From Halobaculum sp. MBLA0147 (GTDB lineage: Archaea > Halobacteriota > Halobacteria > Halobacteriales > Haloferacaceae): a DNA stretch of 64,000 nucleotides. Under the pieces are notes generated by a model that saw only the letters and a list, made by a program, of their open reading frames with translations, was not told the origin of the DNA and made no database searches. Below are positions 28,731 through 38,206 of the stretch, piece after piece. The first letter of the stretch is position 1; each line of letters begins with the position of its first letter. A program made the translations under genes and the position numbers. The stretch lies in contig NZ_JBGKAD010000001.1 in the NCBI RefSeq assembly GCF_041361345.1, positions 248,001 to 312,000 of the forward strand, read 5' to 3'.

Positions 28731-28905
28731 GACCGGCGTCGTCCGGCCGTTGTCGGCGAGGTGTCGCCACCGAGTCACGTCTCGCCGTCGTGTAATTCTC
28801 TCACACGCACACGGCGTTCGTTCTCTCGCCGGGACCGATCAACTAGTCGGGTGCCGTTCTCACCCACCCAGAACTGATTTGAAGCATGACACTGAGGCGT
28901 GGTGT

Positions 28906-29925
28906 ATGAGCTTCCAGCGGCCGCCCGCAGTCTCGACGGGCGACACCGTCGCGCTGCTGGCCACGTCGGCACCCGTCCCGTCCGGTCTCGTCGAGCGTGC
29001 GGCCGACCGCCTGTCGTCGGTGTTCGGTGTCGAGACGGTGCAGTACCCCACCGCCGAGCGAACGCCGGCAGACGGGCCGGCACCGCCGTCGGAACGCGCC
29101 GAGGAGCTGATGACCGCCTTCGAGGACCCGGGCGTGAGCGCGGTGGTGTCCGTGACCGGCGGGGACGACCAACTGCGAGTGCTCTCCTCGCTCGACGCCG
29201 ACCGCCTGCGGCGCCACCCGACGCGGTTCTTCGGCTACTCGGACAACGACAACCTCCGGCTGTTCCTGTGGCGACTCGGGATCGTCTCGTGGGGGACCAC
29301 GGCACACCCGGACCTGACTGTCGACGCCGACCTCCACCCGTACGTCGAGGAGTACCTCTCGCGAGCGTTGTTCGCGGAGACGCTCGGCACCGTCGAACCC
29401 GCGACGGAGTGGACCGACGAGTGGTACGACTTCGAGTCGGGTGAGCCACGCTCGTGGCAGCCGTCGCCCGGCTGGTCGTGGCGGGACCGCGGCACCGTCG
29501 CCGGCCCGGTGTGGGGCGGGTCACTCGCCATCGTCGAGTGGCACCTCCAGACGGATCGGTTTCTCCCGGACCCCGAACGACTCGACGGGGCGGTGTTGGC
29601 TCTGGAGACCTCCGAGACGCTGCCGCGGGCCGAGCGCGTCGGCTACCTGCTGCGGTCGTTGGGCGAGCGCGGGTGGCTGGACCGCTTCGCGGGGGTCGTC
29701 GTCGGCCGTCCACGGGCGTTCAGTCCGGAGGTGGCCCGCGACCCAGACTTCGACGAGTACCGGACGGCGATCCGGGAGGCGGTCGAGACACGGCTCGACC
29801 GCTACGCGCCCGAGACGACGGCCGTCTTCGACGTGGACTTCGGCCACACCTCGCCGGTGTTCCCGCTGCCGCTCGGTGCGACGGCGCGACTCGACCCCGA
29901 CGCCGGGACGATCACCTTCGAGTGA
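28906..29925 (+). CDS. S66 family peptidase (LD-carboxypeptidase / MccF-like)
   Basis: A 339-aa serine peptidase-fold protein. The nucleophile is S112 in FFGYSDNDN, preceded by the VTGGDD loop. The catalytic glutamate is probably in ALETSETLPRAERV and the histidine in DFGHTSPVFPLPLG near the end. Archaea lack murein, so an LD-carboxypeptidase role is unlikely; MccF-like cleavage of acyl-nucleotide or peptide antibiotics is more plausible. An ATTTGA box about 27 nt upstream supports the ATG at 28906. Confidence 0.9.
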   Translation: MSFQRPPAVSTGDTVALLATSAPVPSGLVERAADRLSSVFGVETVQYPTAERTPADGPAPPSERAEELMTAFEDPGVSAVVSVTGGDDQLRVLSSLDADRLRRHPTRFFGYSDNDNLRLFLWRLGIVSWGTTAHPDLTVDADLHPYVEEYLSRALFAETLGTVEPATEWTDEWYDFESGEPRSWQPSPGWSWRDRGTVAGPVWGGSLAIVEWHLQTDRFLPDPERLDGAVLALETSETLPRAERVGYLLRSLGERGWLDRFAGVVVGRPRAFSPEVARDPDFDEYRTAIREAVETRLDRYAPETTAVFDVDFGHTSPVFPLPLGATARLDPDAGTITFE

Positions 29926-29949
29926 CACGCCGGTGTCCCGCGACCGCAC

Positions 29950-30639
29950 TCACGACAACTGCGCGACCAACTCGCGGAGCGTCGCCAGGTCGTACTGTCC
30001 GGGTGCGGTCGCCTCCGCCTCGTGGACGGGTGCGTAGCCGATCCGAGAGCCGTACACCGGCGCGACGGCACGGGTGTGTGCGCCGGCCTCACCCATCGCC
30101 ATCGTGGCGACGCGGTCGCCGCGTGCCGTCGCGCGCCGTGTCGCACCCAACAGTCGCAACGCGTCGTCCGGTGTCTCGGCGGTGACGGCCACCTTCCCCA
30201 CGTCACCCGCCGCCGCCGCGGCGCGGACGAGACCGTCGAGCGCCTCTCGGTCCGGTGTGCCGTCGAAGTCGTGGACGGACGCGATCAGCGTCGTCTCGGT
30301 CTCGCGGATCCGCTCGCGAAGTTCTGCGACGCCGGTGTCGTTCGTCCCGGGCGGGCGGCCGCGCAGGGTCGCCAACTCCACGTCGACGGCGACGACGGAC
30401 TCGAACGCGACCGCGGCCGCGAGTGTGTCTAGTCGGCCGTAGGGTGCCGTCTGGCCACCCTCCCACCGTGGCCGGTTCGTGACGAGTAGCGGCGTCGGCC
30501 CGTCGTACGCCCGTAGTGCGGCCAGTGGCTCCTCGGCCAGGTCGAGCCGGAACTCCACGAGGTCGGCGTGGTCGCGTGCGGCCGGTTCGTCGGCGAGCGT
30601 GCCCGTCGCCGCCGCGAGCCGGAACGTGTCGAACTCCAT
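29950..30639 (-). CDS. aroD: 3-dehydroquinate dehydratase, type I
   Basis: A 229-aa TIM-barrel enzyme of the shikimate pathway. The catalytic pair is H123 (IASVHDFDG) and the Schiff-base lysine K149 (GDVGKVAVTA). DLVEFRLDL and NRPRWEGG mark the usual N-terminal strands. It converges on the S66 gene. Together with aroC at 36.9 kb it shows the aromatic pathway genes are dispersed here, as is common in haloarchaea. Confidence 0.93.
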   Translation of the reverse strand: MEFDTFRLAAATGTLADEPAARDHADLVEFRLDLAEEPLAALRAYDGPTPLLVTNRPRWEGGQTAPYGRLDTLAAAVAFESVVAVDVELATLRGRPPGTNDTGVAELRERIRETETTLIASVHDFDGTPDREALDGLVRAAAAAGDVGKVAVTAETPDDALRLLGATRRATARGDRVATMAMGEAGAHTRAVAPVYGSRIGYAPVHEAEATAPGQYDLATLRELVAQLS

Positions 30640-31059
30640 CGCGTCGAGACACGACACGAGCACGGGAAAGTGGTGTGGGCGGGGAGCGGGCGGTGTTCGG
30701 ATCCACCGACCGCTGGAGGTGGCGGCCGAGGAACGCGCGAGAGCCTGGCGACCCGAGTGCGTGAGACCTCGTCGGAACGTGCGCCGACGGAGGTGGAGCG
30801 AGCGCAGCGAGCGATGTGCGGCTTCGCCGTGCGTCGACCGTGAGCCGGGCGAGACCGAAGGGCTCGCTACGTGTCGTGGCGGGCGGGGGCGACGCTCTCG
30901 CTCCCAGCCGCGCGACCCGCCGCGCGGCGACGGCGGTGCCACCCGGAGCCCCCTCGGAGCTCCCTGCGTGGTAGTCTCGTCCGACTACTCGGCCTCGTCT
31001 GAACACCGCCCGTGACCGCTACCCACGGGTTCATCAAACTCCCCGTGCCACTGTCTCGC
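30640..31059. other. Intergenic stretch without a supported gene
   Basis: Very GC-rich, with GAGCGAGCGCAGCGAGCG-type palindromic runs near 30793-30812. Open frames exist on both strands, but all are Arg/Ser/Pro-rich and lack promoters at the right distance. I see no gene. Confidence 0.6.
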
Positions 31060-31404
31060 GTGCACGTCGAATCACACGCAGATGCGGAGGGAGTCGAGGT
31101 CGTTCCGCAGGTCCACCTCCAGCAGGGCCCCGCCGGAACGGAGACGAGCGTCCAGCAGTTCGAGATCGAACCGGGCGCGGAGGTACCGGAACACGACCAC
31201 CCGCACGAGCAGGCCGGCTACGTCGCCAGCGGGACGCTGACGTTCCTCGTCGACGGCGAGGAGATCGCGGTGTCGGCCGGCGACTCGTACGTCGTCCCCG
31301 GCGGCGAACCCCACGCGGCCGAGAACCGCGGTGACGAGCGCGTCGTCGGGGTCGACGTGTTCGCCCCACCGCGGACCGATCCCGACTGGGCCGGCGAGGA
31401 GTGA
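31060..31404 (+). CDS. Single-domain cupin protein
   Basis: A 114-aa beta-barrel protein. Cupin motif 1 is GAEVPEHDHPHEQAGYVASG (metal-binding His cluster and Glu), and motif 2 is DSYVVPGGEPHAAENRG. Ligand unknown. The start is uncertain: GTG codons at 31012, 31045 and 31060 are all in frame, and 31060 best matches family length. It is convergent with the CHAT gene. Confidence 0.85.
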   Translation: MHVESHADAEGVEVVPQVHLQQGPAGTETSVQQFEIEPGAEVPEHDHPHEQAGYVASGTLTFLVDGEEIAVSAGDSYVVPGGEPHAAENRGDERVVGVDVFAPPRTDPDWAGEE

Positions 31405-31434
31405 GTCGTCGGAGGGTCTCGTCACCTCGCCCGC

Positions 31435-33903
31435 TCACTCTGCCTCGTTCGGCAGACGGTCGTCCGGAGACACCGCAGACGGGACTTCGTCCGAGATCGA
31501 CTCGGCAGGATCGGCTTCCGAGATCGACTCGGCAGGATCGGCTTCCGAGAACAACTCGGCCGGATCGGCTTCCGAGAACAACTCGGCCGGATCGTCGACC
31601 CGCAGTTCGTACTGGCCGTCGTGCGCCACGACGGGTGCGTAGTTCAGTCGGTGCCCGAGTGTGTCGCGGTCGACGCGAGACGGCGACTCGACCCCCGCGA
31701 GTCGGGGTCCCTCGTCGGGTGTGGTGAACTCGGCACCCTGCTCTGCAACGGCGGGGCGGCGTCGATCGGTGAGCACACCCTTCCGATCGGCCGACCCGAC
31801 GAGCAACACCTTCGGAACCACGTCGCTCGTCTGGGTAACTCTGTGTGTTCCGTCGCCGACGGCGACGTAGTCGCTGGGGACGGACGCACGTTCGCGTGCG
31901 ATCCCGGCGGCGCGGACCACACAGAACCCCTCCGCGAGGAGGTGTGCGAACGCCGCCCCGACCTCGGCGGCCATCTCGTCGAGTACGTCCCGGCAGGTGA
32001 CGACCCCGGCGACGCTCCCACGCTCGATCAACTCGATCCCGTCCGCGTGGGACCGGCAGGCGTTCAACAGGAACGTACGTGCGTTCGACTCCGACAGCGT
32101 CGTCGGCGAGAACGTGCCGTCGACACAGACGATCCCATCCTCCGAGCGGTGTGCCATCAGGTGGAGGTGGTCCGACTCCTGTTCGAACACACGAGCCAGC
32201 CGTGCGACCGTGGGCCGTTCGACCACCTCCACGTCGAGTGCCAACTCGTCCGCACGATCCCCGTACCGCTCGACCGCGTCCGCGAGTTCCGTCGGTGCGT
32301 CTTCGACACACGAGACCGCCACGATGCGGAGGGGGGACTCCTCGTCGACGAAACGGTCTCGGTTCCGAAATCCCTCCGGACTCGCCTGGAACCCATCCAC
32401 GGGTGGCCCGGAGCCGACTCGTCCGTGGTACCGGCCCCAGTCGTGTCGGCTCTCGATCCGTCTCTGGCGGTCGTCGTCGACGGCCGTCGCGTCCGCTTCG
32501 ACCGACCGGACACGACCGTCGGATCGCTCGGCCGGCTCGCCTCCCGGCGACCCACCGGGACGCTCGGCCGTCACACGACGCCGCGCGGCGGCGGACGAGG
32601 GGTCGGGGGAGTCTCCCGGCGTCCGCCGGCTCTCCGGTTTCGCGTCGGTCTCGTCTCCGTCCTCGTCGTCTCCCACCGGAGGTCGCCCCCAGTCTTCACT
32701 CGGCCGCGTGTGGTCCGTGTCACTCGTCGCCTCGACGACGGCGTCGCTGGACCGCCACTCACCCGCGGTCGGAGCCAGTGCCGGGAGGTAGTGTGCGGTC
32801 CGAGCGACGACCGGCAGCGCGTCGTTACCGACCGACAGCGACAACGGCCACGCCGGGAACAGTCCCGACACGGTGGTGAAGTCGACCGCGAGGTACCGTT
32901 CGAGGCGCTCGCCGAGCGGCGCGTCGAACAGTCCCGGGTGGGTCAACCCCAGTGCCTCTCGTTGGGCGGCAGACGACACGTGGTCGGAGTAGTCGCCGAA
33001 CCCACGTACCACACAGTCGCCGTAGAGGCTCCGCTGAAGCAACCGCGTCAGCCGACTCGCCAGTGCTGCGGTTCCCGCTCGTTCCACGGAGTCGTGTGTC
33101 TCGATCGGAGAGTCCGCTCCGAGCGACAGCGACCGAGTCGGGAGGTCGAGTGCAGGCGTCGCTCCCGACACGGTCTCGACGGTCGCACCGAGGTAGTACG
33201 CGAGTGGCCCGGCCACACACACTGCCTGTGGGTCCGCCGGGAGTGTGAGTTCGACCGCCGTCGTCGGCGTCGCCTCGCGGACGCCCTCCGGAACGTGCGT
33301 CTCCGAGCCCCACTGGACCGTCGGTGGTGGGCCTCTCGTCGTCACCCACGAACGGTCCGCCGTCTGGACGTCCGCGCCGGCCGCGAAGTGTGTCACTGCG
33401 GTCGCCATCCCCGCCGGGGTTCGAGGGACGGTCACCGTGTCCGGTGCCGTCTCGACCGACGACTCCACACCGAACGAGACGACGGTCGGCTCCTCGAACC
33501 GCAGGCGATTCCACTCTCCCGGGACGCGAGAGACACTGGCCGCCCCGTCGAACTGGAAGTACGACCGGACGTTCGTCTCCGCCACCAGGAGGTACCGGCT
33601 CTCTGGGAGCCGACCCGTCCGTTCCTGGTACCCGTCTCCCCCGGAGTCGACGGCACTGGACAAGTCGGTGATCTCGCCGGTCGTCCGATCGACCAGAGTG
33701 AGGTGGACGTAGGGGAACTCGAGTCCACGCGTCTCCCCCGTCAGCGTCGCGTCCAGTTCGTCGGGCCCGACGACACTCTCGGCGACCGCCGCCGACACCG
33801 ACGACCCACTCCGAGCCGACTCCCACCCGTCCGTCGACACGCTCACTGTCGTCCCCGACTCGTCGACGGCTCGGAGGGTCCCCTCCTGCTCTCGGAGTTC
33901 CAT
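31435..33903 (-). CDS. CHAT-domain (caspase-like) protein
   Basis: An 822-aa protein. Residues about 1-430 are an N-terminal region I do not recognise, and about 430-530 is a Ser/Arg/Asp-rich linker. A CHAT peptidase domain follows, with His585 (LMAHRSEDG) and Cys616 (LLNACRSHADG) correctly placed for catalysis. The tail has a four-fold 9-residue repeat of DPAELFSEA type. Bacterial CHAT proteases act in separase-like or gasdermin-linked death systems; what this one cleaves is unknown. No gasdermin or partner gene is next to it. Start at 33903, after an AATATTAG box on the minus strand. Confidence 0.85.
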   Translation of the reverse strand: MELREQEGTLRAVDESGTTVSVSTDGWESARSGSSVSAAVAESVVGPDELDATLTGETRGLEFPYVHLTLVDRTTGEITDLSSAVDSGGDGYQERTGRLPESRYLLVAETNVRSYFQFDGAASVSRVPGEWNRLRFEEPTVVSFGVESSVETAPDTVTVPRTPAGMATAVTHFAAGADVQTADRSWVTTRGPPPTVQWGSETHVPEGVREATPTTAVELTLPADPQAVCVAGPLAYYLGATVETVSGATPALDLPTRSLSLGADSPIETHDSVERAGTAALASRLTRLLQRSLYGDCVVRGFGDYSDHVSSAAQREALGLTHPGLFDAPLGERLERYLAVDFTTVSGLFPAWPLSLSVGNDALPVVARTAHYLPALAPTAGEWRSSDAVVEATSDTDHTRPSEDWGRPPVGDDEDGDETDAKPESRRTPGDSPDPSSAAARRRVTAERPGGSPGGEPAERSDGRVRSVEADATAVDDDRQRRIESRHDWGRYHGRVGSGPPVDGFQASPEGFRNRDRFVDEESPLRIVAVSCVEDAPTELADAVERYGDRADELALDVEVVERPTVARLARVFEQESDHLHLMAHRSEDGIVCVDGTFSPTTLSESNARTFLLNACRSHADGIELIERGSVAGVVTCRDVLDEMAAEVGAAFAHLLAEGFCVVRAAGIARERASVPSDYVAVGDGTHRVTQTSDVVPKVLLVGSADRKGVLTDRRRPAVAEQGAEFTTPDEGPRLAGVESPSRVDRDTLGHRLNYAPVVAHDGQYELRVDDPAELFSEADPAELFSEADPAESISEADPAESISDEVPSAVSPDDRLPNEAE
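31490..31594 (-). repeat. 27-bp coding tandem repeat, four units, in the CHAT gene
   Basis: Units begin at 31490, 31517, 31544 and 31571. Two carry GAGATCGACTCGGCAGG and two carry GAGAACAACTCGGCCGG, so there was a recent duplication of a two-unit block. In frame it gives repeats of nine residues. Confidence 0.9.
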
Positions 33904-34163
33904 ACACGACTTCGATACTCTGCACCGAGTGAACAGCCTTTCTAATATTTCCACACTTGTGTTCGAAACCTCATGTGACCTGTGTGGCTCGGACACGGTG
34001 ATAGGGGTGTAACGAACGCGAACAGTGTCGCCGTACACCGGTTCGACGGGGACGCACGGTGACACCCGGGGAGACGACGGGACTCCCGGCGAGTCTGTCA
34101 CGACGGTCGGATCGGGGTTCCGATTCCGTACGCGTTAACCGGTGGCCCACCACACCGTCGGGC

Positions 34164-35018
34164 GTGCGAATCGTGTGTCACGGCGGTGCGGGCGGCGAAC
34201 CGGAGGAACCGGAGCCCAGACAGGCAGTGTTGGACGAGGCGGCCGCGACGGGTGTCGCGGCCGACGACGTCGTCGACGCGGTCGTCGAGGCGGTCGCGGT
34301 GTTGGAGGCGTCCCCTCGGTTCAACGCCGGCTACGGCGGTGCGATCCAGTCGGACGGCGTCGTCCGGACGGACGCCGGGATCATGACCGACGATCGCGCG
34401 GCGGGAGCGGTCGCCTCGACACCCGGGATCGAACACGCCGCGGCGGCCGCGCGGGTGGTCATGGAGGAGACGCCACACGTCCTCGTGTCGGGCGAACACG
34501 CCGTCGAGTTGGCCGCCGAGTTCGGTGTCGAGACGGACGCCGAACTGCTCACCGAGGAGGCGCGGACGGAGTACGAGGACGCGGACCCACCGGAGGGGAG
34601 TCCACGCGACCACCTGGACTGGCTGGCGGACCGCTTCGGCGGTCACGACACGGTCGGCGCGGTCGCACACGACCCGACGACGGAGTCGTTCGCGGCGGCG
34701 ACCTCCACGGGCGGGCGGACGTTCGCGCTCGCCGGGCGCGTGGGTGACGTGCCACAGATCGGCTCGGGGTTCTTCGCCGCGCCAGCGGGTGGTGCCTCCG
34801 CGACCGGTGCGGGCGAGGACATCGCGAAAGCGACGCTCTCGCGGCGGGCCGTCCGGCACCTGGAGGCGGGCCTCGACGCACAGGCCGCCGCGGACCGCGC
34901 CATCGCGGAGTTCGGGGAACTCACGGGGTCGTCGGCGGGCGTGATCGTCTTGGACGAGGCCGGCGCCGGCTCGGCGTACAACTCCGACGGGATGCAGACC
35001 AGCGTCGCCGTCGAGTAG
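34164..35018 (+). CDS. Isoaspartyl peptidase / L-asparaginase (Ntn-hydrolase)
   Basis: A 284-aa N-terminal-nucleophile hydrolase precursor, cleaved before T163 in GGHDTVGAVAHD. HGGAGG (6-11), FNAGYGGAIQSDG and the TSTGGRTFALAGRVGD strand complete the family pattern. It removes damaged isoaspartyl dipeptides or deamidates asparagine. The GTG at 34164 is about 27 nt after GCGTTAACC, so it is leaderless. It lies head-to-head with the CHAT gene. Confidence 0.92.
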   Translation: MRIVCHGGAGGEPEEPEPRQAVLDEAAATGVAADDVVDAVVEAVAVLEASPRFNAGYGGAIQSDGVVRTDAGIMTDDRAAGAVASTPGIEHAAAAARVVMEETPHVLVSGEHAVELAAEFGVETDAELLTEEARTEYEDADPPEGSPRDHLDWLADRFGGHDTVGAVAHDPTTESFAAATSTGGRTFALAGRVGDVPQIGSGFFAAPAGGASATGAGEDIAKATLSRRAVRHLEAGLDAQAAADRAIAEFGELTGSSAGVIVLDEAGAGSAYNSDGMQTSVAVE

Positions 35019-35090
35019 CGAGCGGTCGACGCAACGTCACGGTCCCCGGGCGTCGACTCGGGTGCGAGACTCGGACTGCCGTCACCCACC

Positions 35091-35762
35091 TCACAGCGTC
35101 CGTCGCATCTCGACCACGTCGACGGCGACGCCGGTTCCGAACTCGCGGGTCGTCTCGCGGACCCGTTCGTAACCGTGGCGGCGGTAGAACCCGACGGCGT
35201 TCAGCGACGCGTGGAGGGCGACGCCGGGAGCGTCCCGACGGCGCGCGGTCCGCTCCAGTCGGCAGAGGAGTCTGGATCCGACACCACGGTCCGCGACCGC
35301 CGGGTGGACGTACACGGCCCGCAGTTCGGCGTCCGTCTCCGGTACGCCGTCGAGGTGGTCGCCCCCGTCGAAGACCAGTTCGCCGAACCCGACGACCGGC
35401 GGTGTCTCGTGATCCTCGTCTCCCTCCCCGCGCCGGTCGGCTCCAGATCGCTCGGCGACGACGAACACGCCGTCGTCCGGGTCCGTGTCGTACGCGTCGG
35501 GGTCGCGCTCGCGTCCCCACGCGGCGAGTACCTCGTCGTCGTACGCCTCCGCGGCACGCGCTCGGACGGCTGCGCGGTGGACCTCGGGGAGCCACTCGCG
35601 GTCCACCGGGCGCGCAGTACGGACGCGAACCGCCGGCCCGTCGCGGCCGACGCGCGGGCGTTCGGCGACGAGTGACACCGGCGGTGAGGTGTCGTCGGTT
35701 CCGTCCTCGCCGTTCCGACTGGTCTCTGCTCCGTGCGTGCTCGACCGGGTCAGTGTGAACAT
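35091..35762 (-). CDS. GNAT family N-acetyltransferase
   Basis: A 223-aa protein. The acetyl-CoA site is AVADRGVGSRLLCRLERTARR (motif A, near residue 165), followed by VALHASLNAVGFYRRHGYERV (motif B). The first ~40 residues are low-complexity and may not be translated; a GTG in front of VSLVAERPRVGRDG is an alternative start. Acceptor unknown. Confidence 0.85.
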   Translation of the reverse strand: MFTLTRSSTHGAETSRNGEDGTDDTSPPVSLVAERPRVGRDGPAVRVRTARPVDREWLPEVHRAAVRARAAEAYDDEVLAAWGRERDPDAYDTDPDDGVFVVAERSGADRRGEGDEDHETPPVVGFGELVFDGGDHLDGVPETDAELRAVYVHPAVADRGVGSRLLCRLERTARRRDAPGVALHASLNAVGFYRRHGYERVRETTREFGTGVAVDVVEMRRTL

Positions 35763-35875
35763 CACGGTCGTCTGTTCCGTCTCCACCGTCACCACGGGCA
35801 CGGTTCGACAGGTCGACTGTCGGACCGTCCGGGTCCGGATCACGCGCCGCGGTCGACCGGGCCACCGTATGTCGA

Positions 35876-36760
35876 TCAGGCGACGGTGAACAGTAACGCG
35901 TTGTGGACGCCCGGCCCGAGCCCGACGGCGGCGACGAGTGTCAGGAGTGCGTACCCCTGAGGGGGGCTCTCGTGGACGGTCGGCGCGACGGCGACGACCG
36001 CCAGCGACGCGACGGCGAGTTTCACGAGGACGAACAGCCACCCGGAGCCGAGCAGGCTCGCGGTCGGGAGCCCGGCTGCGAGTTCCAGGATCGCCGCCGA
36101 CAGCGGCGTGCGCTCGCCGAACCCGAGCAGGTCGACGCCGACGGCGGTCGTCACCCCGTCGACGCCGTGCGCGACGACGGCGAGTGTCGCCGCCCGGCCG
36201 GCGACGCCGACCGCGGTCGAGGCGGCGTCGAGCACGCGCGCCGTGACGAGGCCGAGTGTCCCCCCGACGAGGAGTCCGAGTGCGGGGAGCAGCGGGTCCG
36301 GCGCAGGTGTCCCGAGTAGCGTGGCCCCGACTGCGGCGGTCGCCGTCGCTGTCCCGGCGACGGCCAGCGTCCGCGGGACGGGGGCGTCGAGTGCGGCCGC
36401 AGCGAGCCACACCGCGCCGCCGACGACGGCCGTCGTGACGTAGACGGACGGCGTCCCGAACAGGGGTGCGACGGCCGCCGGGACGGCGTCGACGACGTAC
36501 AACACGTGACTCGCCGAGCCCGTCACCATCCACGGGACCACCGCGAGCACGTGGCGCTCGCCGTACGGCGGGTCGAGTCGGTAGAGCCCGCCGGCGACGG
36601 CGAGGACACCGGCGATCAGGGCGAGTGTGTACGGGAGCGGCGGGACGGAGAACCCCGCGGGGAGGAGCTGGAGCGGTGCGGAGCCGGGTGTCGAGACGAC
36701 GGCAGACGAGGCGGCGACGAGCACGGACACGCTCACGGCTTCTGTGGGGACCGATTTCAC
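35876..36760 (-). CDS. DUF63 family membrane protein
   Basis: A 294-aa polytopic membrane protein with about seven to eight hydrophobic segments. Family landmarks are LDPPYGERHVLAVVPWMVTGSASHVLYVV and AHGVDGVTTAVGVDLLGFGERTPLS. It is a conserved euryarchaeal family without known function. The GTG at 36760 is preferred; upstream is a Pro/Arg-rich stretch. It is divergent from aroC. Confidence 0.88.
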   Translation of the reverse strand: MKSVPTEAVSVSVLVAASSAVVSTPGSAPLQLLPAGFSVPPLPYTLALIAGVLAVAGGLYRLDPPYGERHVLAVVPWMVTGSASHVLYVVDAVPAAVAPLFGTPSVYVTTAVVGGAVWLAAAALDAPVPRTLAVAGTATATAAVGATLLGTPAPDPLLPALGLLVGGTLGLVTARVLDAASTAVGVAGRAATLAVVAHGVDGVTTAVGVDLLGFGERTPLSAAILELAAGLPTASLLGSGWLFVLVKLAVASLAVVAVAPTVHESPPQGYALLTLVAAVGLGPGVHNALLFTVA

Positions 36761-36896
36761 TCCTCGGGTCTGGGGTCGCGTCGTCGGTACTCCGTGCGAT
36801 CGGACCCCACCCGGACGGGTGCGTCGTGGACGACGACTCCCGTCCAGACCCGCCCACTCCACGGGACTTTAGCCCCCGCGGACCCTCCCGGAAGGT

Positions 36897-38090
36897 GTGA
36901 ACGGTAACAGCTTCGGGCGGCTCTTCCAGGTGACCACCTACGGGGAGAGTCACGGGCCGGCGATGGGGTGCACGGTGTCTGGCGTCCCCGCGGGGGTCGA
37001 ACTCTCGACGGAGGACGTCCAGCGCGAACTGGACCGCCGGAAGCCGGGCCAGTCGATGATCACGACGAGTCGGGGCGAGCCGGACGACGTGACGATCAAC
37101 TCCGGGCTCCAGGACGGCTACACCACCGGCACACCCATCGGGATGGTCGTCGAGAACAAGGACGCCCGCTCCGGCAAGTACGAGCCGTTCGTCACCGCAC
37201 CGCGACCCTCCCACGGCGACTACACCTACTCCGCGAAGTTCGGCACGCGCAACTGGGGTGGTGGTGGGCGCTCGTCGGCTCGCGAGACGGTGAACTGGGT
37301 CGCGGCCGGCGCCATCGCGAAACAGGTGCTCGACCAGAGCGAGTTGGACGTACAGGTGAAGGCTCACGTCAACCAGGTCGGCGACATCGAGTGTCCGCCG
37401 GTGACCTTCGCGGAGATGCTCGAACACACCGAGGACAACGAGGTCCGGTGTGCCCACCCGGAGACCGCCGCGGAGATGCGCGAGGCCATCGACCAGTACC
37501 AGCAGGAGGGTGACTCCATCGGCGGCTCGGTGTACTTCGAGTGTCGCGGCGTCCCCCGCGGGTTGGGTGCGCCGCGGTTCGACTCGTTCCCGGCGCGGCT
37601 CGGGCGGATGATGTTCGCCATCCCGGCGACGACGAGCTTCGAGTTCGGAGCCGGCCGCGACGCCCGGACGATGCGCGGCTCCGAGCGCAACGAGGACTGG
37701 GAGTTCCACGACGGCGAGGGACCGGTCGTCGCGGAGGAGGGTGACCCGGTGCCGGAGGGGAACGACCACGGCGGACTCCAAGGTGGGATCACCACCGGCG
37801 AGCCCATCTACGGCGAGGCGACGTGGCACGCCCCCACGTCGATCCCGAAAGAACAGACCACCGCGGACTGGGAGACGGACGAGCGGAGAGACGTGCAGGT
37901 CGTCGGTCGCCACGACCCGGTGTTGATGCCGCGTGCGGTGCCGGTCGTCGAGGCGGTGTTGTGGTGTACGATCCTCGACTTCGCGCTGCTCGACGGGCGA
38001 GTCAACCCCGACCGCATCGACGACCGGCCGGGCGAGTACGACACGGAGTACCACCCGCGCAGTCCGCGGAACACAGACGACGGCGAGTGA
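36897..38090 (+). CDS. aroC: Chorismate synthase
   Basis: A 397-aa FMN-dependent enzyme making chorismate from EPSP, the last common step to aromatic amino acids. Signatures are GESHGPAMGCTVSGVPAG, the RARETV-type segment GGGRSSARETVNWVAAGA, and MPRAVPVVEAVLWCTI. The GTG start is 27 nt after a GACTTTAGC box (36866-36873), so it is leaderless. Confidence 0.97.
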   Translation: MNGNSFGRLFQVTTYGESHGPAMGCTVSGVPAGVELSTEDVQRELDRRKPGQSMITTSRGEPDDVTINSGLQDGYTTGTPIGMVVENKDARSGKYEPFVTAPRPSHGDYTYSAKFGTRNWGGGGRSSARETVNWVAAGAIAKQVLDQSELDVQVKAHVNQVGDIECPPVTFAEMLEHTEDNEVRCAHPETAAEMREAIDQYQQEGDSIGGSVYFECRGVPRGLGAPRFDSFPARLGRMMFAIPATTSFEFGAGRDARTMRGSERNEDWEFHDGEGPVVAEEGDPVPEGNDHGGLQGGITTGEPIYGEATWHAPTSIPKEQTTADWETDERRDVQVVGRHDPVLMPRAVPVVEAVLWCTILDFALLDGRVNPDRIDDRPGEYDTEYHPRSPRNTDDGE

Positions 38091-38206
38091 CGAGTGGGAC
38101 ACACGATTCGCTCCGCCTCGAATCCGGGTCGGTCCGCTACCACGATCGACCCCCGTAGCTAAGTGTGACCGGTCCCGACGGATGTGCACGTTCCACGAGG
38201 AACCAC

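Noticed and set aside
35091-38189. 1032-codon minus-strand frame running from the GNAT gene through DUF63 and aroC
   Set aside because: Only the GNAT part (from 35762) is plausible; the rest is antisense to aroC and Arg-rich.
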